Shown here: piece after piece, positions 8,691 through 15,944 of the stretch | Numbering within the stretch: position 1 is the first letter of the stretch | Layout: each line of letters starts with the position of its first letter | NCBI GenBank assembly: GCA_002454165.1 | Contig: DKIG01000030.1 | Span: 1-35,578 of the forward strand | Reading direction: 5' to 3' | Length of the DNA stretch: 35,578 bases | Origin: Gammaproteobacteria bacterium UBA6724 | GTDB lineage: Bacteria > Pseudomonadota > Gammaproteobacteria > Pseudomonadales > Azotimanducaceae | Notes under the pieces: generated by a model | Database searches by the model: none | Told to the model about the DNA's origin: nothing | Seen by the model: only the letters and a program-made list of their open reading frames with translations | Program-made: the position numbers and the translations under genes

Positions 8691-8761
8691 CCCGTCAAAA
8701 AATCGTTTCTTTTCCTGATAACTGTGATGCAAGGGCGGGTGTGAGAAGCTTGTCCAGTTTG

Positions 8762-9235
8762 TTAGAGGTAGTTATCTAACTGGGCGGCTATTTCTTCTGG
8801 CGTGACCTGGGGCTCAAATCTGGCAACCACTGCACCGTTTTTATTCACCAGGAACTTGGTGAAATTCCAACTGATGTCTGGCTTGCCGTCCGGGTTTGCC
8901 TGGTGGGATTTGAGCCATTGGAATAGTTCGCAACTCTTATCTCCATTGACTTCTATCTTGGAGAAGAGGGGGAAGTTGACCTGGTATTTGCTGGTTGCAA
9001 ATTCTTGTATCTCCTCGTCGGTGCCGGGCTCCTGAGCACCGAATTGATTACAGGGGAAGCCAAGCACCAGCAAGTCATCCCTGGCATTTTGAAGTGTACA
9101 CAGACCTGTGTACTGTGGCGTCAAGCCTCATTGGCTTGCCAGGTTGACGATCAGCAATGCCTGATTTCGATATTCGGAAAAGGACCGGGTATCGCCGTTA
9201 ATTAAGGTCATCTTAAGAGCATAGAAATCAGACAT
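8762..9235 (-). CDS. Glutathione peroxidase, predicted selenoprotein (in-frame TGA = Sec36)
   Basis: Reading the minus strand from the ATG at 9235 gives a full 157-residue glutathione peroxidase if the TGA at 9128-9130 is read as selenocysteine. Before the TGA comes LLIVNLASQ, and after it GLTPQYTGL. This is exactly the N-x-A-S-x-[U/C]-G-x-T-x-Q-Y active-site block. The rest of the catalytic tetrad is present: Q64 in PCNQFGAQEPG, and W123 and N124 in SWNFTKF. The position of the resolving Cys of two-Cys thioredoxin-type members (E-F-C before the YxVxFP segment) is an alanine (A80), which fits a one-Sec enzyme. The start has an excellent Shine-Dalgarno, CAGGAGG, seven to eight bases upstream. 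A hairpin with a GGUC loop follows the TGA (separate entry). The alternative, a nonsense-mutated pseudogene, is less likely because everything on both sides of the TGA is intact. The enzyme reduces hydrogen or lipid peroxides. Confidence 0.85.
9096..9130 (-). promoter_or_regulatory. Putative bacterial SECIS element directing Sec insertion in the GPx mRNA
   Basis: Directly after the UGA (9130-9128), 21 nt of mRNA lead to the loop GGUC (9106-9103). It is closed by a perfect seven-base-pair stem, GUACACA (9113-9107) with UGUGUAC (9102-9096). Bacterial SECIS elements lie immediately 3' of the UGA, with a small apical loop that has G at its first positions; in E. coli fdhF the loop context CAGGUCUG is the same as here and lies at a similar distance. 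A bulged U, as in fdhF, is not present in this stem; a short lower helix UUGA/UCAA is possible. Confidence 0.7.
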
Positions 9236-9291
9236 ATCGTATTCCTCCTGCAGTCACTCCTGTTGTCATCATGCGTGCTTATTGGTGTGGT

Positions 9292-9367
9292 TGGTGGAGC
9301 CAGGCGGGATCGAACCGCCGACCTCGTGACTGCCAGTCACGCGCTCTCCCGGCTGAGCTATGGCCCC
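9292..9367 (-). tRNA. tRNA-Ala, anticodon GGC
   Basis: Reading the minus strand, all cloverleaf parts fit in 76 nt with an encoded CCA: 7-bp acceptor GGGGCCA/TGGCTCC, D arm GCTC/GAGC, anticodon stem CGTGA/TCACG with loop CTGGCAG (anticodon GGC), five-base variable loop, and T arm GGCGG-TTCGATC-CCGCC, then A73. The acceptor stem contains the G3:U70 wobble pair, the main alanine identity element. It lies 56 nt upstream of the glutathione peroxidase start on the same strand. Confidence 0.97.
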
Positions 9368-9407
9368 CCCGAATGGAAAGAGAAGAATACTAGCGGAAGC
9401 GGCAATC

Positions 9408-10214
9408 CTATTCAACCTGAGTCCCGCTCACCTGGTCATGGTGCGGCTCAGGAGGCATCTCTTTTAACATCCGCCGCAACGCAAAGTGCCGATAACTCTC
9501 TCTCACCAATACCTCAATTTCCCGCCAGTTCGGTTGCCCCGACAAATCAAAGCTGACCCAGCCATTGTGACCAATATAGGCAGGGATGCGGTATCGCTTG
9601 TCAAAAGAGGTAAGAGATGCCTGGCGGTCAATACCGACCCAGGCTTGCAGTTCAACTTTCCCCTGATGGATATGCAGGTTACAAAATGTCTTTTTACCTG
9701 CCTTGAAGCAGGGACTACCGAATTGCAACGCCTGCTGAGTTTCCGGTAGGACAAGGCAAATTTGCTGTAACTTTTTTAAGACCTGTTGATTTTCTTTGGA
9801 GAGAAAGGGGTCAATATCCGCTGGTTTCATTTTCTGGGTTGGTGGTTTGACCGGCATCGTCCTGGCAGACTTGGCAAGCCTGACGGGTGCCACGCTGGCG
9901 TAAGCATCACAAGTCATCTGTGCGACCCGGTCCCAGGCAAGACCAGTATTCAGCTGTACACCTACCCAGCCTTGGGGGCCGCTATAGGGTGGGATGTAAA
10001 AATGTTTTGGCGCACTGCTGACCAGCATCTTCTGCATCTCAAGGGACATTTTGAGTAGCAGGGCGACCCGTTTGTCGCCATGATGGTTGACAGAATAAAT
10101 AGCAAAGGACTTGCCGCCGCTCACCCGGAAGCATGGGAAGCCATGGGACACAAATTCTTCAGTCTCTGGCAAGCCGAGACAAATTTCCCGCACCACATCA
10201 CTGACACTAGACAT
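9408..10214 (-). CDS. Tandem YjbR/MmcQ-fold (DUF419) protein
   Basis: A 268-residue cytosolic protein made of two copies of the YjbR/MmcQ domain. Copy 1 (about residues 5-110) has ICLGLPETEEFVSHGFPCFRV and YIPPYSGPQGWVGVQLN. Copy 2 (about 145-250) has ICLVLPETQQALQFGSPCFKA and RIPAYIGHNGWVSFDLS. The matching L-P-E-T, G-x-P-C-F and Y-x-G-x-x-GWV blocks show an internal duplication. YjbR proteins have a CyaY-like fold and are suspected DNA-binding proteins; the function is unknown. The usual family member is a single domain of about 120 residues. Upstream is a divergent intergenic region shared with the SRPBCC gene. Confidence 0.8.
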   Translation of the reverse strand: MSSVSDVVREICLGLPETEEFVSHGFPCFRVSGGKSFAIYSVNHHGDKRVALLLKMSLEMQKMLVSSAPKHFYIPPYSGPQGWVGVQLNTGLAWDRVAQMTCDAYASVAPVRLAKSARTMPVKPPTQKMKPADIDPFLSKENQQVLKKLQQICLVLPETQQALQFGSPCFKAGKKTFCNLHIHQGKVELQAWVGIDRQASLTSFDKRYRIPAYIGHNGWVSFDLSGQPNWREIEVLVRESYRHFALRRMLKEMPPEPHHDQVSGTQVE

Positions 10215-10234
10215 AGAGTATCTGCTCAGGCTGG

Positions 10235-10265
10235 TTGGTCATAAGATATACTTTTAACATACAAT
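10235..10265 (+). promoter_or_regulatory. Weak candidate sigma70 promoter for the SRPBCC gene
   Basis: A TACAAT hexamer (10260-10265) matches the -10 consensus at five of six positions, and TTGGTC (10235-10240) could serve as -35. The 19-nt spacing is longer than the preferred 17. The position, 40 nt upstream of the ATG in a divergent intergenic region, is suitable. Confidence 0.25.
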
Positions 10266-10304
10266 GAATCTCACATCCTATTAGCACTATAACTGGAATT
10301 CACG

Positions 10305-10742
10305 ATGGAATACTCACTTGATATTGAAATCAACCTTCCCCGAGACCAGGTAGTAGCATTGTTTCGCGATCAGGAAAAGCTGTCCAAGTGGCAGCCTGGT
10401 CTCATCAGCATCGCGCCTCTGAGTGGCGAGCCAGAAGAAGTTGGCGCCAAGACCAGACTGATACATAAAATGGGTACTAGAAAGATTGAGATGGTGGAAA
10501 CGGTTGAGGTCGCGAATCTACCGGATGAGATGATTTTGGTTTATGAAGCCAAGGGCGTGTGGAACCGTTGTATCAACCGATTTGTGGTGCTGAGTGCCGA
10601 ACAGACGCTATGGAATTTTGAAACGGAATTCCGCTGTAACGGGTGGATGCGGGTGATGGTTTTTCTCATGCCGGGTCTGTTCAAAAAACAATCCCGTGCC
10701 GACCTGCAACATTTCAAGGAGTTTGTAGAAGGTACTTCCTAG
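10305..10742 (+). CDS. SRPBCC (START/polyketide-cyclase-like) domain protein
   Basis: A 145-residue protein that matches the SRPBCC fold: an opening strand YSLDIEINLPRDQVVALFRDQEKLSKWQPGL, a middle part with VGAKTRLIHKMGTRKIEMVETV, and a C-terminal helix (KKQSRADLQHFKEFVEG) that closes the hydrophobic cavity. Such proteins bind lipids or aromatic ligands; no catalytic residues can be identified and the ligand is unknown. The gene stands alone between a divergent YjbR gene and the convergent PEP carboxylase, whose stop overlaps its own by four bases. Confidence 0.8.
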   Translation: MEYSLDIEINLPRDQVVALFRDQEKLSKWQPGLISIAPLSGEPEEVGAKTRLIHKMGTRKIEMVETVEVANLPDEMILVYEAKGVWNRCINRFVVLSAEQTLWNFETEFRCNGWMRVMVFLMPGLFKKQSRADLQHFKEFVEGTS

Positions 10743-13468
10743 CCGGTATTACGCATACTCGCAGCAATGCCGGCAATGGTGACCAGCAAGGCCTTGTTGA
10801 TTTGTTGTCGTTGCTCAGTGCCAGTATCCCGGCACCGCTTGAGTAGCTCAATCTGCAGGAGATGTAGCGGGTCAGTATAGGGTATCCGCAAATCCAGGGT
10901 GTGTTGGATCTCAGGATTCTGCTCCAGAAGTTTGGTCTGCCCCTTGATTTTGTTCACACTAGCGATGAGGCGAGTCAGCCGTTCACGGAATCCGTCGCCA
11001 AGGTGTTTCAGCCTGGGTGATACCAGGCTGGCATCATAGAGTTGGGAAATTTCCGCATCAGTCTTGCTGAGAACCATCTCCAGCATGTTGATCTGGGTCT
11101 GGAAAAAGGGCCATTCAAGGATCATTTCTTGCAGTAGCGTCCAGTCCTGGTCAGTCAGTCCCTCCTCAAAAGCCGCATCGGTACCCAACCAAGCGGGTAA
11201 CATCAGACGCTTTTGCGTCCAGGCAAAGACCCAGGGGATAGCCCGCAGTTTTTTGATGACATCTTCCCTGACCGGTTGATAGGCCCCAGGCTCATTGCTA
11301 CTGCTCCTTCTCGTCGGTCTGCTACCTAGTGCCAGTAACGCCAGTTCCCGCTCTGGCGTACCCTCAACAAAGTAGTCAACAAAATCCGGGTTGGATTGCA
11401 CCAGGCTACGATAGCTGTCCTTAGCTATATCCGCCATCTGTTGCATGATGAACCGCCATTCTTCCTTGGGTTTTGGCGGCGGTAACAGACATGCCTCTAT
11501 AGTCGCGCTCAGTATCAGGTCAAGGTTAATCAGTGCCAGGGAAGAGGAGCCGTATTTGAAACGGATCATCTCCCCTTGCTCGGTGACGCGCATACTATGA
11601 GTGACGGAACCTGGCGGCTGGGAGAGGATCGCTTGGCGTGCCGGGGCACCGCCCCGGCCAGGCGCACCACCCCGGCCGTGGAAGAGGGCAAGTTTGATCT
11701 TGTATTTCTTTGCGACTGCCACCAGTTCTTCTTGGGCCCGGTACTGTGCCCAGGCAGCCGCCATTTGACCGACATCCTTTGCCGAATCTGAATAGCCAAT
11801 CATCACCTGCTGGGTGCCATTGATATGTTGGTTGTACCAGTTGTTTCGCAGTAGCCGTTCCACCGTCCAGTTGGCGTTTTCCAGGTCATCAAGCGTTTCA
11901 AACAGTGGTGCGACGGGCAGAGATCTGCTCAGCCCACATTTACGCAATAGCAGAACCACGGCAAGCACATCGGAAGGATGTTTTGCCATGGAGATGATAT
12001 AGCTGGCGATACCCGTGCCGTCGTTCTCGGCAATCAAGCGAAAGGTTTTCAGAGTCTCATCGGCATCACCGTCCGGGTGCCAACCGTCAGGAACCAGTGG
12101 TCGTTTGTTTTTCAGTTCCGCCATGATGAAATCTGAACGTGCCTTTTCAGACCAGTCTGCATAGCTGCCAATTCCCAGGTATTGGGTAATAGCATCCAAC
12201 AGCTCAGTATGTCGGTCCGCACACTGACGGATATCAAGCGTCACCAGGGTCACGCCAAAGGTATGGGCGCGGAGCAGGGTGTGTCTTAGCAGACCGTCAG
12301 CAATCATGCCCATGCCACTGTCACGCAGTGAGTCGTAGCAGAGCTGGAGAGGCTCAATGATCTGGCTCTTCTGCAATATCACATCGGCGGGTGCGGGGTT
12401 TTCCGTCTCCGCCCAGCTTCTGGTGAGCGTCAGTCTTTCCCGCAGGTCACGCAGTATGACGCGGTAGGGTTCATTGGTGGTGGTGTTATCAGTCGTGCCA
12501 TACCTTTTCAGTAGGGCTTCTGACAACTTTGCGTTGCAGTTTGACATGGAAAGCTGTGCCAGCAACTCGTCCAAGTCTCGGAGATAGAGATCTGCCGCCA
12601 TCCATCGTGCCAGTCGTAGAACATCTTTGGTAACTTCCGCCGTGACCGAGGGGTTCCCGTCCCGGTCACCGCCCATCCAGGAAGATAAACGTATCTGCGT
12701 GGTATCCAGTGTCAGATGCTTGTCGGTGAATTCAAATACCAGTTCGTCAAGGTGACACCAGAGGGCTGGCACGGCATGCCAGAAAGAATGTTCAATGACG
12801 GCGTAGCCCCATTTGGCTTCGTCCTGAGGACTCGGGCGCTCGGTACGGATTTCATCAGTGTGCCAAATTTCTGCCACCAGCCTTTCTAACTCAACACGGC
12901 TAGCGGTGTCCAGTTCTTGATCATCGGCGGCCTCATCTAGGACCTTAGAGATGCGGTTGTATTTCTGGATCAGGGTGCGTCGGGTGATTTCCGTCGGATG
13001 CGCCGTTAGCACCAGATCGCAATGGATGTCCCGTATTGCGTCATAAATCTGCTCCTTTTCCAGACCATGTGCCATCAGTTGCTGGAGCCGCAGGAAGAGT
13101 TCTCTCAGGTGGGATGCCGCCTGGACATCTTCCTGCCCAGTGAACTCCGCCTGGCTGGTGAACTCGGACTGTTCAGCGATATTGGTTAGATTAAGGAACT
13201 GGTTAAAGGCTCTTGCCACGGAAAGGAGATAGTCATCATCCAGTTCCGTCAGGAGGGCTTTCAATTGCTCGTGGTTCCTGCCTTTTTCATCCGGGGTGGC
13301 ATTTGTTTCAGGCGTCGTGTCATCTTTGCGTCTGGATTTGGCGAGATATCGTATTTCTTCAACCTTGTCCAGGAATGCTTCGCCTTGCTGCTGCGCCATG
13401 GTCTCGCCCAGAATTTCTCCCAGGGTTCTGACCCGGTTTCTAAGGCGTCGTGAGATAAGTTCGTCCAT
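10739..13468 (-). CDS. ppc: Phosphoenolpyruvate carboxylase
   Basis: Catalyses PEP + bicarbonate to oxaloacetate + phosphate, replenishing the TCA cycle. The 909-residue protein is complete. Conserved blocks are LTAHPTEITRRTL (catalytic His, about residue 155), GGDRDGNPSVT, GYSDSAKDVG, FHGRGGAPGRGGAPARQAI (the glycine-rich bicarbonate/PEP loop, about residue 593) and the invariant C-terminal ASMRNTG. The ATG at 13468 is followed by the expected helical N-terminus (ISRRLRNRVRTLGEILGETM). About residues 45-95 there is a charged, lower-complexity stretch (KSRRKDDTTPETNATPDEKG) that is longer than in E. coli. The leader carries four perfect 14-bp repeats (separate entry). The convergent gene's stop overlaps by four bases. 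Confidence 0.98.
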   Translation of the reverse strand: MDELISRRLRNRVRTLGEILGETMAQQQGEAFLDKVEEIRYLAKSRRKDDTTPETNATPDEKGRNHEQLKALLTELDDDYLLSVARAFNQFLNLTNIAEQSEFTSQAEFTGQEDVQAASHLRELFLRLQQLMAHGLEKEQIYDAIRDIHCDLVLTAHPTEITRRTLIQKYNRISKVLDEAADDQELDTASRVELERLVAEIWHTDEIRTERPSPQDEAKWGYAVIEHSFWHAVPALWCHLDELVFEFTDKHLTLDTTQIRLSSWMGGDRDGNPSVTAEVTKDVLRLARWMAADLYLRDLDELLAQLSMSNCNAKLSEALLKRYGTTDNTTTNEPYRVILRDLRERLTLTRSWAETENPAPADVILQKSQIIEPLQLCYDSLRDSGMGMIADGLLRHTLLRAHTFGVTLVTLDIRQCADRHTELLDAITQYLGIGSYADWSEKARSDFIMAELKNKRPLVPDGWHPDGDADETLKTFRLIAENDGTGIASYIISMAKHPSDVLAVVLLLRKCGLSRSLPVAPLFETLDDLENANWTVERLLRNNWYNQHINGTQQVMIGYSDSAKDVGQMAAAWAQYRAQEELVAVAKKYKIKLALFHGRGGAPGRGGAPARQAILSQPPGSVTHSMRVTEQGEMIRFKYGSSSLALINLDLILSATIEACLLPPPKPKEEWRFIMQQMADIAKDSYRSLVQSNPDFVDYFVEGTPERELALLALGSRPTRRSSSNEPGAYQPVREDVIKKLRAIPWVFAWTQKRLMLPAWLGTDAAFEEGLTDQDWTLLQEMILEWPFFQTQINMLEMVLSKTDAEISQLYDASLVSPRLKHLGDGFRERLTRLIASVNKIKGQTKLLEQNPEIQHTLDLRIPYTDPLHLLQIELLKRCRDTGTEQRQQINKALLVTIAGIAASMRNTG

Positions 13469-13498
13469 GATGTGTCTATCTAAAAAACTGCTACGCTA

Positions 13499-13558
13499 CA
13501 ACTGCTACACAACAACTGCTACACAACAACTGCTACACAACAACTGCTACACAACAAC
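13499..13558. repeat. 14-bp perfect tandem repeat in the ppc leader
   Basis: Four identical units CAACTGCTACACAA occupy 13499-13512, 13513-13526, 13527-13540 and 13541-13554, followed by a partial fifth. The array lies 31-86 nt upstream of the ppc start on its coding strand, in the gap to the zinc-ribbon gene. The lack of any mismatch suggests recent expansion. Confidence 0.95.
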
Positions 13559-13598
13559 TAGTGACTTGAAAGCCGCTACAAAATTGGTCCTGGAGATT

Positions 13599-13985
13599 TT
13601 ATTTTTTTCTAATTAGCATGATGAAGTCGCGGAAATAATCCATCAGGGTTTCATACTTGTAGTCGGTAAATTCACCGGCATCAAAATACATTCCATGGTC
13701 GTGGCAGGCTTCATACTGGAGATGTATCTGTACCGGGTCAGCCAACTGCTCCATCTTTCTGCCGCAGCGCGGACAATTAATGTCCCTGACTCGGTTCTGC
13801 TGCCTGCCTACTTTCGGGTCGCCACTGTCTATGTAGTCCGACATCCATTTGTCTTTTAATGTCTCTGCCTCACCTATGTCAAACCAGATACCGGCACAGC
13901 CAGTACAACGATCCACGACGACATCACCGCTCAGGGTACTCAGCCTGATCTCTTCCATGGTGGTGTTGCATTTGGGGCAATTCAT
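13599..13985 (-). CDS. Zinc-ribbon (zf-TFIIB type) protein
   Basis: A 128-residue protein with two successive zinc-ribbon modules. The first has CPKC at residues 3-6 and CTGC about 22 residues later, followed by AGIWFDIGEAETL, the hallmark W-x-D-x-G-E of the bacterial zf-TFIIB family. The second has CPRC, then CHDHG and MYFDAGEFTD. Relatives are small cytosolic proteins of unknown role. It lies upstream of ppc on the same strand, separated by the repeat array. Confidence 0.8.
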   Translation of the reverse strand: MNCPKCNTTMEEIRLSTLSGDVVVDRCTGCAGIWFDIGEAETLKDKWMSDYIDSGDPKVGRQQNRVRDINCPRCGRKMEQLADPVQIHLQYEACHDHGMYFDAGEFTDYKYETLMDYFRDFIMLIRKK

Positions 13986-14078
13986 TCATTAGTCTCCAGT
14001 ATTGTTTAAGATGTAAGTATGCACTTTTCAGAGAAATTCGCTATTCCGGTCTGTCCTATTGATAATGAATATCCGATA

Positions 14079-14090
14079 GAATAATTATTC
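14079..14090. promoter_or_regulatory. 12-bp perfect palindrome in the divergent gap 13986-14274
   Basis: GAATAATTATTC is a perfect palindrome. ATGAAT at 14065-14070 and ATTCAT at 14087-14092 form a second inverted pair in the same A+T-rich stretch. It could be a repressor site in the divergent region between the zinc-ribbon and AhpD-like genes. A further inverted repeat GCGCCT/AGGCGC lies at 14202-14224. The remaining gap has no gene I can support; no good -35/-10 pair was found. Confidence 0.3.
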
Positions 14091-14274
14091 ATAAAACAAT
14101 GTATTACATAACAAAATTAAAGTTTTTTCTATTACTGGATCTACTTCCCGACAGTCACAACCAAGTATTCCGTTAGAGGTTAAATGGTAGAATACTGTCC
14201 AGCGCCTGGAATCGGACAAGGCGCCTCACACAAGGATTGCACAACAAAGTTTATCATAGCATAGGAGCAGGCAC

Positions 14275-14859
14275 ATGGCGCTGCATCTGAACAGCACACA
14301 AACAGGGCACTTCCCCATGTCAGATTTGCGGGATCTGCCAGAAGATATTGCCTCACGAATTCTCGGTATCCAGGAAAAGACTGGTTTTATTCCCAATATA
14401 TTTTTAATGCTGGCAAGGAGACCGGAGGAATTCCGAGCCTTCTTCGCATATCACGATGCACTGATGGAGAAGGAGTCCGGTCTGACCAAGGCGGAGCGGG
14501 AAATGATAGTTGTTGCGACTTCTGCGACGAATAACTGTCAATATTGTGTCGTCGCCCATGGTGCGATTCTCAGGATCAGAGCGAAAAATCCGCTGCTGGC
14601 GGATCAGGTGGCTATCAACTATCGGAAAGCAGATATATCAGACAAACAAAAGGCGATGCTGGACTTCGCCCTTAAAGTGACAAGGGCTTCCGCGCAGATT
14701 GAAAGCAGGGACCTGGACAGGCTTCGTGCCCTTGGTTTCAGCGATGAGGATATTTGGGATATTGGTGCCATAGCCGCCTTTTTTGCCCAGAGTAACCGCA
14801 TGGCAAACCTGACCGGTACGAGACCCAATCCCGAGTTTTATGGCATGGCGCGGGAATAA
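14275..14859 (+). CDS. AhpD-like peroxidase-related protein (carboxymuconolactone decarboxylase fold)
   Basis: A 194-residue all-helical protein of the AhpD/CMD superfamily. The redox motif C88-Q-Y-C91 with H95 in NNCQYCVVAHG matches the peroxidase-related branch, where the cysteine pair reduces peroxides or acts as a disulfide reductase. The context SGLTKAEREMIVVATSATNNC and the C-terminal FFAQSNRMANLTGTRPNPEFY are typical. The ATG at 14275 follows GGAGCAGGCAC, so a Shine-Dalgarno is present. It is followed after 22 nt by an exported protein on the same strand and may form a two-gene unit with it. Confidence 0.88.
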   Translation: MALHLNSTQTGHFPMSDLRDLPEDIASRILGIQEKTGFIPNIFLMLARRPEEFRAFFAYHDALMEKESGLTKAEREMIVVATSATNNCQYCVVAHGAILRIRAKNPLLADQVAINYRKADISDKQKAMLDFALKVTRASAQIESRDLDRLRALGFSDEDIWDIGAIAAFFAQSNRMANLTGTRPNPEFYGMARE

Positions 14860-14881
14860 TCATCTTGCCTGGTTACTTCCT

Positions 14882-15835
14882 ATGCTAGGCATCATAAAAT
14901 CATCTCCCATTCTGGTGCTTGGCACGACCGTCCTGACGCTCTTTAGCATCATGTCCGATGCCCATGCCTACGAGTCCGACCAATACACTAACCGCACCAA
15001 TTCCGTTGCTGATTCGCTGATACCCATAGACGACCAGGTCAATCTTGCAATCCAAAAGATATTGCACCAGAAGCGGGTACCTCAAACTGAAAAGGCTTTC
15101 GCCCAAGCAGTCTATCGTGAATTGGGAGGCATCTACTGGGCGGACAAGATAGAGCGCTGGGCAGCCCGATCTCCCACCGTGGACAAGTATCCTCAGACCA
15201 GGCACAAGAGCATTTATCGCTCCATGCCTGTTTGGGCGACGCGGGTTAATTATGTGTTTGGCGTGGGCAGAACTATTCGGGTCAATGGGGTGCTGGTCGG
15301 CTCGGACAAACTGGGGCATTTCTTTTCTCAGGGATATAAATACTTCCTCAGAGAATTGCGTGCCTGGTCGGAAGAAAAAGTGCTGCAACGAGGTGCCTTC
15401 GTTGAGAACTGGTTGTTTGGCAAGTTTACTACCGGCGTTTATTCAAATGCCGACCTGGTCGCCAACTATGAAGGCTGGCGTTTTTACCAGAGTCTGTTCC
15501 GGGATCAGGTGACCCCTGGAAAGTCCGCCATACTGACCAGGCAGGATGCCAGGCTGATGCAGCAGCGACCCTTTACCCTGGCGGATCACATCAATGACTA
15601 CTGGGACGAGGGGCTGAATCCTTCTTACAATACCAAGTCACTAAACAAACGACTCAGGCAAGCCATCCTGGCATTATGCGATGAATATTATGAACAACCC
15701 GCATTTTTTATTATTAGCGATGATGCTGGGCTCTGGAAAAAATATCAGCATATTGGATTAAAGGATGCTCGGGAAAATCGGTTTGAGACGATTTGCGACA
15801 AGCCGACAATGAGCGGTGGGATGACGCCACCCTGA
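14882..15835 (+). CDS. Exported protein of unknown function
   Basis: I do not recognise the family with confidence. From the ATG at 14882 the protein has 317 residues. Residues 1-29 form a signal peptide: one basic residue, a hydrophobic core (ILVLGTTVLTLFSI) and a signal peptidase I site AHA-YES. The mature part is soluble-looking, rich in aromatic and charged residues, and has a central GSDKLGHFFSQGYKYF block followed by TTGVYSNADLVANYEGWRFYQSL, which looks like a conserved core. Two cysteines near the C-terminus (one in LALCDEYYE and one in ETICDK) might form a disulfide in the periplasm. A start at 14840 is open but would overlap the upstream gene and put extra residues before the signal peptide. 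Confidence 0.7.
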   Translation: MLGIIKSSPILVLGTTVLTLFSIMSDAHAYESDQYTNRTNSVADSLIPIDDQVNLAIQKILHQKRVPQTEKAFAQAVYRELGGIYWADKIERWAARSPTVDKYPQTRHKSIYRSMPVWATRVNYVFGVGRTIRVNGVLVGSDKLGHFFSQGYKYFLRELRAWSEEKVLQRGAFVENWLFGKFTTGVYSNADLVANYEGWRFYQSLFRDQVTPGKSAILTRQDARLMQQRPFTLADHINDYWDEGLNPSYNTKSLNKRLRQAILALCDEYYEQPAFFIISDDAGLWKKYQHIGLKDARENRFETICDKPTMSGGMTPP

Positions 15836-15944
15836 GGACACTAAGCAGACCCTTCCCCGTCTATTGACGCGGTGCGCTTGCGATACTCATCCCTGATGGT
15901 AAGCTCAGTCGCCTGGTCTGGATTCGTTACGGAGGATATGTGCA

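Noticed and set aside
8762..9124. Truncated GPx starting at TTG 9124
   Set aside because: This start lies inside the active-site motif right after the TGA, with no ribosome binding site. The ATG at 9235 has a strong one, and the sequence before the TGA is clearly GPx.
13296..13616. Plus-strand frame with a CYTTTATQQLLHNN-type repeat
   Set aside because: It is the antisense of the ppc start plus a translation of the 14-bp repeat; no ribosome site or homology.
14226..14255. Promoter TTGCAC...TATCAT before the AhpD-like gene
   Set aside because: The hexamers are separated by only nine bases, far from the 16-18 needed.
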